DNA from: Pachyseris speciosa
Taxonomy: Eukaryota; Cnidaria; Anthozoa; Scleractinia; Pachyseridae
Length of the DNA: 64,000 nt
Reading direction: 5' to 3'
Assembly: GCA_016490735.1 (NCBI GenBank)
Contig: JAEMWC010000366.1
Coordinates: forward strand, 515,001-579,000
In this document: piece by piece, positions 37,064 through 50,109 of the stretch
Layout: each line of letters opens with the position of its first letter
How positions within the stretch are numbered: position 1 is the first letter of the stretch
The notes under the pieces: generated by a model
Told to the model about the DNA's origin: nothing
Databases searched by the model: none
What the model saw: the letters and a program-made list of their open reading frames with translations, nothing else
Position numbers and translations under genes: made by a program

Positions 37064-39306
37064 TGCTTTCTTTTCAAAGTTCTGTATACTTAATCAATCA
37101 GAGACGATTTAAAAATTTGGGTGACTCACAACCTGTAGATTTAAACTTAAATATTTTTACTGAAGCAAAAATTTTAAAACTTATAGAGTGTTTCTATATA
37201 ATCCTGACAGCATTGCATTTCACACTGTCTGCGTCAGTGACAAAACTTGCTGAATTGCATATATCAAGTTGATACCTTGGACGCGATCTTTTGATCGTGA
37301 ATTTCTTTATTTTGACAAAAGACGGACTGAGATAATTCCATAAAATGCAAGCGTCCCGAAATTCCAGACGCCAATTAAAGATAACGAACACCGATATCAA
37401 TACTGTGCGGTTTTTAAAATTGCTAAACAAACCACATTGCACATTTCATCGTTCCTGCGAACTAGCAAGATGGCTAAAATGTCCTTATTTGTTGGTTCAA
37501 TACTTTATCAATTTGATTCATTTTTAATTTGGTTCACAATACACAGTCAAACCGAAATGTTGGGGTCGCTAAACTTCACTGGGCATTCTAATATAAAAAG
37601 ACATGAGTCAGCTAAAATCACGTGATTGACAAAGTGACCCTGAAAAGACTACGCGGCAGTAACTTTCGGATAGACTGCAAGCTGTTTGTTTACGACAACA
37701 AGCACAATTGAGGTTCGGAAAGTCAGCTGTACAATTATTAGGTAAGATTTGAAGTGGGAACCTTGTAACTGACTTAATACTTGTTCAAATACGATCGAAA
37801 GGTAAAACAAAGGGTCATTGAGTTGGCGCTTGCCTTAAATTAAAATTGGCACCAAACGTACAAAGCAGTTAAAACTGCCAAATGCAACACTGGCTGCGAG
37901 TGAAAATAATTTTCTGAATTATAGACAACAGGTTTGAGCATGAAGGCCTGAGTTTAAAAGATAGGGAAAAAATCTTAGCTTAAACAGTAACTCTAGCTTC
38001 AATGTCCTCCACCTCTGCATTTTGTAAGCACACCCTCTAATTCCACTTTGCATATATAGGTCCGCTAAGTTCACTCTCCGGCTATTCTGTACTTTTAGAT
38101 GGATAACCGAGGAAACCACAATGAAAACGTGAGTATAACATGCGTCAAAACAACGTTGTTAAATGGTATAAGCTAACAATATTCTTCATATAACCGTGGA
38201 CCTTGTCAAATGTACTTCAAACTCGCTCCCTTCTTATTCAAATCTGGGCATCCTTTAAAAACCGTGAGTTTCAATTACCACAATAGAAGCCAATAGCAGC
38301 AGGAAAAAGACGTCTGCGTACGTAAAATGGAATAAACGGTTTTATTTTACAAAACAACATTCACGGAACATAACACTCAGGCTTGCCTTCCGTATTAAAA
38401 TATCTGATGATCTGCGTGACTTTGGTTTATATTTTCTGCCAGTGTTTACAATTAACATAAAATCCTGCCTGCTGTGTATGTTTCTGTCCTGTTGATATTT
38501 GCATTTTCGTATCCTGCCAAATGAAAAGTATAACTTGATTTGCTCACTTACTAAATTGCAAACAACAAGACGCCATTCAGAATGACTTGAATGTCCGTTC
38601 GACTACTCGAAGAATGTTTATACTGCAAGGTACTTATGGCACAAGGACCGATCACTAAACCATAGCTTTATATAAGTTTAGGAATGCATCCTGCAAGGTT
38701 AGTTCAAATGGAAGCGAAATGAATGATCACTCACTTTGCGAGCATTTGACTGCAGACCGCCGTACACCAAGCATGGCCGTGAGTGTTTTGTTAGCAAAGC
38801 ATTGATCAGCTTGTTTTGCGAGCAAGAGCACTTTGGGCGAGAAACGGGGCAAGCAATTCGAAAATTTTCACAGTCTACCAGCAGTAAAGAGTGCTTTTAA
38901 ATCATGCAGACTTTCTAATCTCACAGTATGCCCAATAATGTAAAGTACTCTCGCTACCCGCAACTCAGTCAACGATTGCTATAGTTGAACAAATTGACAA
39001 GTGTGCTTTCATGTTTGCATCGATATTTGGATAACAGATTGTGGTGTTCAATGGTGTTCAATAACTTCCAAAGAAGCTTCTGTAGCAGATCACGACTTTA
39101 TTTTGACCATGTATGAAAATCGCCATATTCGAGCAGACGTTCACGAGAAAGCAAGTTTGTAAACATTTAGGAATATTAACTCAAGACGAGCAAATGAAAA
39201 TTATCCAAATTTGGCGAGGAATTCGAAGAGCAGACACTGAAAATTTGCTATTGCTTATCACACGTTTGATTAACAGGAACCTTCAATACCCGAGACTTAC
39301 ACACTA

Positions 39307-39747
39307 CAGGGGCACCCAACGAGCCAAATCAACCAAAAACTGTAGAAAGGCATTTTTAAGTACCTTGTGGTGTTTGAAGTCTGTTTAAAATGATGTTTTC
39401 ATAAGCTAGAAAAAGTTCATCTGTTCGGATTCCCCAGCTGAAAGTTTAACTGCCCGAAAATGTTAGGGAACCAAATCTTCCTTTGAGAAAATGCAAGCTG
39501 AAATGAACTTTCCACGAGCTTTCTAGGGAACTATTTTCTTTCCGAAAATGCTAGCTGACGTTTTTGACTACCAAAAACAGCAATCTTTCCGAAAACCTCA
39601 GGGGCTATGATTTCCCAGTTGCGAATATTTTAGGCCACGTTTTAGTTACGAAAATCCAAGTGTACTCTTTAATCGACGCCGAAAACCCTAGGCAAATTAC
39701 CCTCCACCGAACAGATATCTACCGAAAGTTGTCGTTGGGTGCCCCTG
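39307..39747. mobile_element. 441 bp TIR element, TSD ACACTA
   Basis: Terminal inverted repeats CAGGGGCACCCAACGA and TCGTTGGGTGCCCCTG are perfect over 16 bp. ACACTA flanks both sides (39301-39306 and 39748-39753). Copy D1 has the empty site, CTTACACACTACTAAGCAG at about 30007-30025, and removing the element plus one ACACTA restores it exactly. The CAGGGG terminus is hAT-like, but hAT elements usually make 8 bp duplications, so the superfamily is uncertain. No transposase is present. Confidence 0.85.
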
Positions 39748-41974
39748 ACACTACTAAGCAGTTAAACGGTTATATTTAAATTTCAATTGAGATAAACTGA
39801 AGAAGAACTAAAGTTCACTGTCGATAGAATTTCCTCAAGAAGATAAGTTAGCTTCAGCAGGATTGTACCGATATTTTGAGAACGTGGATGTAATCCCAAA
39901 GCTAGTAATACCATAATTTTGCAGTTCTTTCCTGTAAAGATATTATTTTATGGCGCAGGGGGAATACTCAGAACTAGGAAAACTGTTGTGTAATGCTTTC
40001 CAGCTTGTGGTGTTGTTAGTTAAGTTTTCTTGATCATGAATGACTAATATTCTACTCTGTGGATCAAGTTCTCAAGTGTGCCCGCGCGTAGGAAAGAGCT
40101 CTGTCGAGCAATACGACTTAGAATTTCCTTTTGTTGCAAGATTCCTTTTGTTGTTGATTCCTTGCAAACAATCGCATCAATGGTCACTGTTCAAATGAAC
40201 AATATCCATAACAAGAATATTCTATTGGAATTAAGTTGCTTATTTCTTGTGATGTAGATGATACTTCTAGCTTTAATATTTCAATGTTTAAGGTTGCATT
40301 CCTTAACTGTCACCATTAAAAAAGTATAACAAATCGAGCCCTTCTTCTTTGTGCTGCTGGTCAAAATAACCTCGGATAGCACAGCCACTCAGTGTTGCTA
40401 AGAATGAATACATACCGTTCATCTGTATGTACACTAAGGTCTTAGCTTTTTGGAAGATCTAAGAAGGCCGTTTAGAACTGTATATTTTTAATGAACACCA
40501 TAAATGGAAACCGCATTTCAAGAGAAATCGCTTTATTGACTCTGGTGTTCTCTAAAAATAACAACAAAAAAATATATAAAATACCATCAAACCGAAATAT
40601 TACCACAGCAATAAACGAACTATAGAAATAATTTTGTAAGTAATAATCGTACAAAATATACTCGCATTGCAAACTGAAATTAGTTTGTTACTTGTTTATG
40701 TATAATACTATTATTCAAATGACCAAACGCTGGAAAATGGCCCGTATTTTGATGTCCTAGGCGCTTACTGTAGTGCCGGGCACTCGACACTGACTCGAGT
40801 AATTACTAAATACTTCCCAGCTCGGAATGATTTGTTAAGCTTACATGATCTTGAATGACTAATTGTCTAGTGTCTGGAAGAAATTTTAATAAATCCTACA
40901 GTATACCCAATCGAATGAAAGCTAATGAAGAATATTTTTCAATATTTCAATCTGTTTCTTACCATGCGAAGTATTTCTGAGGTTCCATTCTGTGCAAACA
41001 ATCGTATTAACTGTCACATTTCAAATGAAAGGTATTTAATATGAGTACTTTACATTTCAAATTTAGCTGTTTGTTTCTTGTGATGTAGATAGTACTTCTA
41101 GCTTTGATGTTTAAATGTTTGAAGATACATTCCTTAACTGCGACCATTAAAGAAATTAAACATATCGAGCCCTTCTTACTTGTGCTACAATTTAAAGCAC
41201 GGTAAACTTTCGGTTCGCCCTGCGTGGATAACACTAACACACTAACAATATAAATGCAAACATGTTCCGAGCTAGTTGCATGTACTCTGTGGATCTAGCT
41301 TTCTGGAAGACCTATTGAATGCAAGCACCAAGGAGTGAAAATGAACTACATAACAGATTCGTGATGAGAAAAAAGCGAAGAATTCACCAAATCACTCTGA
41401 CTAACTGACATCAAGCACATGAGCTGAAGTTTGACTTTCGACTCTGATCACAGCAGGTCAACTCACATTTGATGCTTGTAACTGAAGCATCAGAAGTGAA
41501 GACTAACGTTTCATTCTTGTCACCCCTGAAACTGCATGAGTTGTTCCTGTGAAAAATTTTGCTTGGTTGTTTTTTATTTCTTGTCATATGAAAGGCACTT
41601 CTAGCTTTCGGGTTTCGAATGCAATCCTCAACATCGTTGTTTCCATTCAAGAACAAATAAAACTTAGCCAGCACTTCGGGCTTGTCTTGCTACCTATTAT
41701 TCCTCTACATACGTCGGCCGCAATAATTCTCGCTGTGCAAGGTGGTTGTAACGTGTAGAAAACTTAGACAAAGAAGAAAGAAACCTATGGCACATGGATC
41801 AAGGATTAAACCGGCCACGAGCAACCATACGTAAGTTTCCCAGGGGGAATACAGCAAGCAACGTTATTTCGAATACAAGGGGAATTGAATGATCTTTGCG
41901 AGGATTTGCAAACCGATTAAAAGTATAGCCGCGGCAGTTGTTTTGCTAGGAAAAGCATTGATCGAGCTTGTCTT

Positions 41975-42107
41975 AATAATTTAATAATAATTTAGAACTT
42001 ATATAGCGCATTTTCCATGTGTATATGATCAAATGCGCTTTACAAGCAGATGAAATTGGAATTTGGAAATGTTGGTTTTTGTGGAGAGGGGAAAACCGGA
42101 GAACCCG

Positions 42108-42151
<44 letters not shown>

Positions 42152-42224
42152 AACTCACATATGACGTCGAGTCCGGGAATCGTGGAAGGCGAGTGCTCTC
42201 ACCACTGCGCCATCCCTGCTCCCC
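41975..42224 (-). mobile_element. tRNA-derived SINE
   Basis: On the minus strand the element starts near GGGGAGCAGGGATGGCGCAG. The A box TGGCGCAGTGG is at 42212-42202 and GATTCCC marks a partial B box, with a small deletion in between. The body contains GAGAGGTTTTTCTCCGGG, and the 3' end has the AAATGCGCTATATAAGTTC-like block with an ATT-rich tail. Copies D1 and the young units lack it (GCTTGTCTTGAGAGCAATAG is uninterrupted at about 33475). The body recurs at 59720-59815. Confidence 0.75.
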
Positions 42225-43616
42225 AAGCGTTTTGGGTGAACATAAGTGGACACAAATGGCGGGCAATTTTGCATCTGCACTCTATCTAGCAAGAAGACGT
42301 TTAAGACATGGAAGTTTTGCAGTCACACAATGTGTCCAATAATACATAGTATCTTGACAGAAACTTTTATGATCCTAGCAATCAAAGAACCTAACACGAG
42401 TCGTTGATTGGCCTATGTGGCTCCGAGATTGAACACACTCTCGCGTTGCTAAATCCACACTACGCGTGCTAACAATAGCTGTATGTGCACAGTACAGTAC
42501 TTTTTAGCCTCTTGGAAATCCCACATGTACGTGCAAGCCACAAACTACACTCAGTCCATATTTCTTTATTGAATGCTCACTTTATTGAATTCGAAGTATT
42601 TCGAACGCATCCAAATTGGCAATAATAATCTTGATGTAAATTATGTTGATGATTTGTCTAAGGCTATAGACTACAATATTTTTAACCAATTTTAAAAACG
42701 GAATCAAAGGAGGAAAATGAGAACTTACAGGTCATTGTTCTGTCTTCTGCCGACGAGAGAAGTAACAAAACCTAAACGCTTTGCCGAAGATTCACTACGC
42801 AAACATATGAGCCACATGGAGATGGCGACACGTAATCATTGCAGCTTCACGTGATATTTCAGTAAGAGGTTTTTAAGGTACTTGAGGTCACACCGTGGTA
42901 GTCAAGGGGAAAATAAAGTCACGCGCGTTTCAATGTTTTTACCAGCCCCCAAATGGAATCCGAAATCGTTTTTAAAAACCTTTGAAGAAGTATTTTCTCT
43001 ATATAAAAAGGCCTAAAGTATAGCTCCTTCTTCAGAACTTAATGGGATAACGTCCAAACTCAGAGACGCCTTCCGATCGTGCAACGTTAGAGCAATTTTT
43101 GATTTGATCTTGACTAAACAAAACAGGAAACGAACCGTCAAATGGCAATTGGATTGGTTTAGCGAACAAAAACAAACTTTTGCGGCTTTTAGAGACCTTA
43201 ATGATTGGTCGATAGAGCAATGTTTTTGTCCTGTTGGGGTGTGTTCGTAAGCGCGGGAACGCGACCGAGGCATTTTGAGCATCAGTATTTTGACGGGAAC
43301 AAATTGCTTTATTGACTCTGGCGACCTCTAAAATAATAAAACGAAGTAAAAATCAAAATGCCGTAAAACCGAAATATTACCACAGCAATTAAAGACAGAA
43401 ATTTCTCGATCTACTAGCTAGGGTTTATTCTAAACATAGAATGAATATATTAAATGCAGGGTCTTTCGAAGTACAAAGTGGTTTTAGCTTACTTCATTAG
43501 AAGACCACGCGAAATGTTTAACTGTGACCGTACCACAAAAGAAAAAACCTTTGTTAATTCTATTCATTTTTATTAAAAACTAAACTACGGATATCACATT
43601 TCCAGCATTTCCATTG

Positions 43617-44114
43617 GCTCGCCGGAAACAGGCTATCAGCTCATATTGCTGTACCTAATATGGTCAATGAACTCTTCAACAAATAAAGAAAGCTGAATAA
43701 AGTTTTCCTTCGAAACCGGCAGCCATTAAAACATGAATCGTCTCACAGCGTAATTAACGAGTAGAAATATCGAAGCTGCAACCTAAATACAAATGGAATT
43801 CTGTGCTGAGTATTATTGAACGACAAAGACCAGTGCTGGTATCGTGTAGTAAAAAATGTTCTTGCACCCCTATCATTTAATATCCAGTGCGCCCTCGAAG
43901 AATAATTGTTAAATAATTGATAATGTAGCAGTGCTTGGTAGGTCTGGTCTGTTACGAGGAGAAGTAGAAAGCACAAAGGGGGAACTATAAACACAAAATG
44001 CAAAATTGTAGTCTAAGTCGTTTACCGAGGAAAACTGTTTGAGGCAGTGTTTCTATCAGTCATGTCAAACACACTCAGGCATTCCAAAAGCCGGCGCTTT
44101 TCTCGTTATGATCC
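43617..44114. other. Copy-specific insertion in D2, origin unknown
   Basis: D1 reads CATTGGCTCATGCAGAA without interruption at about 34929, whereas D2 has about 500 bp between CATTGGCTC and ATGCAGAA. I find no clear inverted ends or target duplication. An 86-residue minus-strand frame (43743-44003) shows no known motif. It could be an insertion in D2 or a deletion in D1. Confidence 0.4.
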
Positions 44115-44290
44115 CATGCAGAACTAAATACGGAAATGGCTTTAAAACTTGAACAAAGAGCTTAAAAATGAAGGAGACCAAAAAAACTCCCTTCAAAGGG
44201 GGCCGGCAGGAGTTTAGAGTTGTGGCAATAGCACGCCACCTGAATGGCATACGGTAAGGAATTTTCGGGTTTACCTCGGTGTAATAACCT

Positions 44291-45700
44291 GGCGAAGTTT
44301 TCTTTGTTTAATGAGGTATTGTTTTGCTGTACGCCATTGTTTAGAATGTTTTGTTTTCTTTGTTTTACGTCATTCGTGAGTTTCACAGGTATTTACACCA
44401 AGGTAGAGCCGAATTTTCAGTTGCTGGAGTGAAACAGCAAAGTGAAAGATATTTTTAGACAAAATTCCAATTTTTTCAGTGGTGATTCACCAGGTTCTGA
44501 AGCTCTTTGCGAATGTGATGTTCGAATCCAACTGGTATAGAGTATGTGCAGAGCTCTAATGTCGGAGGACCAAACAATGAAAAATATTTGCATAATAATG
44601 AATTTTATTTCACAAAGGAAAATCAATGTATTGCTTATTGCTATTCTCTTCAAACATACCAATTCAAATTAGTTCGTTGCTTAATTTCTTTCAAAACATA
44701 TACTTCAACAACATTTTCTTTCAGCTGTTGGTGTCCTTTAAATAACCATGTATGGTAATAGTGAAGATCTAAGTTTTTTCATCTCCCATTATGCAATACA
44801 TAATATGGAAGACATTTGTTGAATATCAATGCCGCCCATCTGGCGCATGAAGAACCACTTCAAGTACATTTTGAGAACATTGCTGCTACGACATGTCCAT
44901 GACAGACTGCAGTAGTTTATGAACACGGTTGAGGATTGTAAAGAATAAATAACTTAATAAAAATATTTAAAAAAAATTCAAACTTCGACAACTCTGTAGA
45001 AGGAATTTGTGGTGAACAGTATTCGGCTGAGTAACTGCAACTTGCCATCTGATTGTGATGGTTCCATCTTTCAAGAGTGTATAGGGAGAATGGACTGCTT
45101 TTAGAGATAATTGCATTTTACAGCAGACATTTTTGCAAACAGAAACGTCATCACTGAATCTTAAAAAAAACCCATTTGATCCCTTCCCAACTGGAATCTG
45201 CGACTTTTCCTAAAACCCTTGAAACATACGAGCTTTGGCAACGTAGGTTCTCCGACTAATGGCGTTAAACAGCAAATACGTTTTTTTCTTAGCAAGAATG
45301 AGTACAAATAAAGATTGTCGTTGTTGTTGTTGTTGTTACTGTCATGGTTGAAATCGTATACTGATCACAAAAGACTCCATGTTCTTTTGTCCTTGCCTGT
45401 TCAACGACACTTCAAAGAAATACCATTTACTGTGAGATTTTTAGGAAAATCTCAGTAACAATTGCTTGGCTTCCCAGTAATTTTATAAAGAAATAATCAA
45501 CTGCACAAGTCCCTACTGATGTATAAAGATTCTGGCCAAGTTACTGTTCCAACACACAATAAATTTCATAGTCTATGTTAGTCAAAATGATGTGGTGGTT
45601 TTGTTAAAGAGGGGTGAAGGGGAAGAACTGTTTCACTGCCATCAATCCCAATTTGACCTGTTTAGGGGAAGCTTTTGTCCTCAAGACTGAAAATTACTAG
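44291..45700. other. AT-rich intergenic sequence
   Basis: No recognised gene or element. A (GTT)n run is at 45316-45340. Short frames lack motifs. Confidence 0.5.
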
Positions 45701-45892
45701 ACTGATAGTCTCTTTTATCTAAAAGTCGTTGTTTCAAATCTTTTTGCAATAGGTCATTTCTCGCACTGGATATCCAGTACAGTGTACAGAAAGGAATCCG
45801 CTTCCTTTGTAAGTATTACTGAACAAAATTACAACGAAGATATAAACGAGTTTTGATGTTATAAATATGGAAACGCTGTGCTTCGAGAGAAA

Positions 45893-46478
45893 ATCAAATT
45901 GGCCATTTCGGAGTTGCGCAGGGATCTGGGGCGAGTTTCAAATTTTAAGTAATCGATAAATTGACGCCGTCGCATGAAAGATAACGTTGAGATTGCCCGT
46001 TTGCTAAGTTTGATGGTCTTAGGTTGAACAGAGACCAAGCTATGGACTTTAAAACATAGTTCAAAATTCATACAAACGTCTCTAATTTTGAGGCTGCGTC
46101 CCCCAGAACCATATTATAAACTCTTAGAAATATTTTTCAATTTTATGACAACAGTAAAATTCCGTCGTGCACCTACTATTTGTAAGTAACTAAGGTGAAA
46201 ATCACTTGTTTGCCTATCAGACAAATAGTAAAAAAAAAAAACTTTAAGAGTTTATATGGTTATGGCAGACGCAGCCTCCGAAATTTGAGACGTTTGTATG
46301 GATTTTGACCCATGTTTTAACGTCCAAAACGTGGTCTCTTTTAAATGTAAAATCATCAAACTTGGTCAAAAGGCCAATCTTAACGTTACCTTTCATGTGG
46401 TGGTGTCAATTTACCGATTGTTCAAAATTTGAAACTCGCCCCAGCTCCCTGCGCAACTCCGACATGGCCTATTGTCAA
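45893..46478. mobile_element. Foldback element with ~240 bp inverted arms
   Basis: The left arm (45893-46137) and right arm (46243-46478) are diverged reverse complements; shared blocks include GGAGTTGCGCAGGG, GGGGCGAGTTTCAAATTTT, CATACAAACGTCTC and GGCTGCGTC. The loop is about 105 bp with a poly(A) run. The element interrupts a dispersed repeat whose sister at about 48815-48960 continues past the break. Arms this long suggest a foldback or long-TIR MITE. I found no clear target duplication. Confidence 0.65.
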
Positions 46479-46724
46479 ACCTTTTCAAGGGTTGTGGTTA
46501 ATTACAGGCTTTAACTCGTTCTTGTCCGCCATTTTGTACGTGTTTTTCTGTAATTTTCGAGGGTTTGAGGTCAAGTCGATCTGGTTATTCCATATATGGG
46601 TCTACCACGGAGATTTCGCTGGTCCACAACATCGAAGACTCTATCTTTCATGTCACGCTTGTCACGCTAGCTGTCGTTTATTTGTAAACGATCACTCAGC
46701 TACAACTCGGTACGTATTTGATTT

Positions 46725-47120
46725 ATAAGCGTGTTTTTCGAGCCATTTTCCACCTCAGAAGCCCTCTGCCTGGCATCATAAAGCTGGGTTGGTAGGTAGA
46801 GGCAATCCTCCGAAAGAAGACAGAGGTGACAAGCAATTTCACACCAAGTGAGCCGCCGAAAGGTTTCGATCGAGTCATGGTGATTCACGAAGTGAAGTTT
46901 TGTTCCTAGCCATTCTGTGAGTAGATTCCGGGACCTGGCAGGCTATTTTGGCGAGTTTTGACTTGTAAATGATGCAATCGGTGTAATATTTGCCAGCAGG
47001 AAAGGGTGGCTCGACACTTATAAAAAATGAAAATAGGCGGACTAACATGCGGCAGTTATCCAAGTATATCCCAGAATTCCTTTGGGTCACAAATGCAAAC
47101 ATGTTAGACCAGTGAGAGCA
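46725..47120 (+). repeat. Dispersed repeat matching 4240-4640
   Basis: Shared order of blocks: TTTTTCGAGCCATTTTCC, CAGAAGCC, TGGCATCAT, AGGCAATCC, AGAGGTGA, ATTCCGGGA, GGGTGGCTC, CACTTAT and CCCAGAATTC. Divergence is high. The other copy lies in the TIR element at 4027-5039, so this is probably an old copy of that transposon. Confidence 0.55.
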
Positions 47121-47607
47121 ACTGAAATCAAATGGCGTTACCCAGGTCGGGCTAAGGAAGTGAGCGGGCAAATTGGAGCAGATTGCAAGAAGTTGAGTCT
47201 AAGTTTACTGCCAATATAGACTTTTAGCTTCAAGAGGGTTTTTCGGTCTTCAAAACTTCAAAACAAAGTTCCTTATTTTTGGTGTTGTCCTAGAGCGTTT
47301 TTTGGCTTTGCAACAGAATAAACAGTCATATTCAAGGAAAATAGGTACTTTTAATACGTTTACGGAGTGATTAAGTCTAAGAAACTCAGTATTTGGCAAT
47401 AATAATGGCTAATTTCAAATATAGTCCGGTATTTGGAAAAGTTGCAGGTTTTCAAAGCATCGGTCTTCAGCGACCGGTAAATTGCAGAGCCGGACAAGAA
47501 TGAGTTAACTGCCTATTGAAAAAACTGGAATACTTTAGCAAGGACCACCGTTGCAAAATAGAAGAGCCGGATCTTGAAATAGATCTAATCCAGCCAAGTA
47601 GGAATAA

Positions 47608-48270
47608 GGCAACAGAAATGGGGGGAGTGCATGTTTCCTGCTTTGCGTGTAGATTCTCTTTGTTTAGCCAAATAATGTCACCTTTCTCGTTGCACCCTAT
47701 TTTAACCATTTCACCGCCAAGGGCGACTACTTTATTGATTTTAGTCTGGTTAACGCCAGACGCTTTTACTCGTCAAATAGAGGCCACTTGGTAGTGAAAG
47801 GGTTAAGGAAAAACATACCAAGGATGAGATAGAAGGGAAAATGACTATTTTAAGACCAGGTCATGTAACTGAAAAAAGTTATCAAGCCTTTATCTAAGAC
47901 ACGTAAATTTAGACTTTTTTGCAGGGTGCACCATCATTACAGCAACTAAATTTATTCCTGGAGCGCGGTAACTAAATCACTTGGCTTCCATCCGATTCTT
48001 TTACCGACCTTTAATACTTCATTGATTCCTTCATTGATTCATTCTTTCATTCAGTCAATCAGTCGGTCAGACAGTTAGTGAACTACTTACTTACTCAGTT
48101 ACTTAGTTTGTTCATTTTCTCGTTTTCAAGTCTAAAAATTTGGTGTTCTTTTGTTCATTCACCAATCGTTCTTTCATTTTCTCTTTATTTGATACAGGAA
48201 AGTACCAATTCCAAATTCCACGCCAATGATACCACATTTACAGGTTAGAGAAAGAAGTACATATACAAAT
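47608..48270 (+). repeat. Ancient local duplication, copy A
   Basis: Matches 49045-49690 in order: GCATGTTTCCTCC-like start, TTTAGCCAAATAATGT, GAATGAGATAGAAGGGAAAA, TTAAGACCAGGTCATGTAAC, AGCAACTAAAT, a degenerate tetranucleotide tract, then the 46 bp exon-like module and TTTACAGGTTAGAGAAAGAA. The blocks are 1.4 kb apart. Confidence 0.75.
48198..48243 (+). other. Exon-like module A (46 bp)
   Basis: The preceding TTGATACAG has an acceptor AG, and GTTAGAG follows as a donor. In phase the module reads ESTNSKFHANDTTFT. It aligns with module B (ESANSTFHGNDNAFT) without gaps. The length is not a multiple of three. It may be a duplicated exon of an unseen gene or simply part of the dispersed repeat. 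Confidence 0.35.
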
Positions 48271-48311
48271 AAAAACACAGAAAAATTCAGTACTAGAAAA
48301 AAAAATCAGTA

Positions 48312-48720
48312 ACACGCTTTAAAAGGGGGCTATGGCTTTTTGGAAGATCTTAGTAAATTTTTATACATTATCAAATGACCAGCAGGGAACTTTCCTGTAC
48401 ATTATCCGTTTTATGTTATGGTGCACATTACTGTTGTAAAACTCAAGAAAATCCTGCAAAGCAAAGTAAGAATTCAAATAAAGGCTCTTTGAAATACCCT
48501 GCCAAATGCTCACTGTTTACAGTCGACTGTTAGGATTAATATATTCTTAAGCACTGAGGTCAATCAATTAAGGTCGTAAAATAAGCTACATAGATAATTC
48601 TTCAAGTCTGTGAATAAAAAGTCTAAGCGTCCCTCAGTCGTATAAACGCTGAAAAGCTTCCTTGTGTCAATTGCCAAACATTGTGCAATGTTACCGCTGA
48701 AATCAAAGTTATTAATGTTC
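48312..48720 (+). repeat. Diverged fragment of the D-copy extra module
   Basis: Shares CCCTGCCAAATGCT, ACAGTCGACTGTTAGGATTA, AACGCTGAAGAGCT-like and CCAAACATT...CCGCT blocks with 31210-31640. This extends the repeat family 4 kb beyond the recognisable end of copy D2. Confidence 0.6.
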
Positions 48721-49044
48721 ACCCAAATTGAAGAGTTTGGGAGTTTTTCTTAGCCTTTTCCCTTGGTATTAAATTTATTTCCCCATATAATTTGTAGAAG
48801 TGTCAGTGTTTTTGCAATAGGTCATTCCTCGCCCTGGATATCCTGTGCAGTGTACAGAAAGGAACCATCTGCCTTTGTAAGTGTTACTGAATAACAAATT
48901 TACACAGAAGAGATAAACAAGTTTTGATGTTATAAATACAGTAACTAGGGAGATAATTAAATGGTCATGGTCTTTCAACAACAACAACAACAAGCTAAGT
49001 TGCATGACCGCAAAACATTGCAGTATTGCGAAAGCCACATGGGA

Positions 49045-49690
49045 ACAAGATGACAGAAGTGGGGAGCTAAAAAATGTAGTGCATGTTTCCTCCTATGCGT
49101 TTAGATTCTCTTCATTTAGCCAAATAATGTTACTTTTTTCCGTTTAGCTAGCTAAACCTATTTAAGGCAAAACACACCAAGAATGAGATAGAAGGGAAAA
49201 GAACTGTTTTAAGACCAGGTCATGTAACTGAAAAAGGTTATTACATTTAGACTTACACTTTACAGGATGCACCATTATTATAGCAACTAAATACATTCCT
49301 TGCGTTAACTCAATCACTCAGCTTCCATCTGATTCTTTTACTGCCCTTTGATACTTAATTCATCCACTCACTCACTCACTCACTCGCTCACTAGCTCACT
49401 AACTCATTTATTCGTTTATTCATTCATTCATTCATTCATTCATCCAGGCAGTTGATCAGTTACTTACCTACTTACTGCCTGACCGCCTGACTGACAGACT
49501 GACAGACTGACTTACTTACTTTATTTATTTTGTTCGTTTTCTATCTTTAATACTGGGTGTTCTTTTGTTTATTTATACATTCCTTCTTTCATTCTCTCTT
49601 TCTTTTTTATAGGAGAGTGCCAATTCCACCTTCCACGGTAATGATAACGCTTTTACAGGTTAGAGAAAGAAGTTTATGGATCTCACGCTT
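49045..49690 (+). repeat. Ancient local duplication, copy B
   Basis: Sister of 47608-48270. The tetranucleotide tract is expanded here (CACT, CATT, TGAC and TTAC blocks at 49355-49520). Confidence 0.75.
49613..49658 (+). other. Exon-like module B (46 bp)
   Basis: Preceded by a pyrimidine-rich tract ending TTTTTTATAG and followed by GTTAGAG. Reads ESANSTFHGNDNAFT in the phase matching module A. The polypyrimidine tract makes it a better splice candidate than module A. Confidence 0.35.
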
Positions 49691-50109
49691 GGCTAATAAC
49701 CCATATTTAATTTTTGCATAAGTGCACGGTCTGCGGCCTTACATGCGTGTATCGCGTTGTGCTATTTCCCCTTCTCTACAGCTTTTCCACTAATTATAAA
49801 CAAGGTAATTCCCTGGATCCCATCTTACCTGTATTTAAATGCCTGACAATCGACGCACAATAAGTTTCTTAGCTTCTGCATGCAACAAACTTCAAGGCAT
49901 TGGATAATTTTATCGAAAAGTCTTTGGCTTCCAACATAAAATCTGTTATGAGTGAGTCTACGTACCCATAAAACTTCCATTCTGGTAGGAAGTGTAGAAT
50001 AAGTGTGAATATCACGTTAGAATGTTTCATTGCGTAAGTTCTGGAACCATGTGCTCGCTAGGCTTGAATCTGCAATGTAGGCTTTGTGTCAGTCTAACAA
50101 ACTAGTTCA

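Larger units (their letters stand above)
37064..44290 (+). repeat. Older right copy D2 of the 6.4 kb unit
   Basis: Collinear with the young units and with D1: 37085-38400 matches about 15110-16300, 38990-39060 matches about 16840, 40800-41330 matches about 17585-18100, and 41430-43600 matches about 18400-20300. It is the most complete old copy and shares the extra 1.8 kb module with D1. It is interrupted by a TIR element (39307-39747), a SINE (41975-42224) and about 500 bp at 43617-44114 that D1 lacks. All apparent ORFs are broken relative to the other copies. Confidence 0.82.

Noticed and set aside
49355..49520. Tetranucleotide-rich tract as a CRISPR-like or regulatory array
   Set aside because: The blocks are degenerate CACT/CATT/TGAC/TTAC microsatellite without spacer structure, in a eukaryotic setting.
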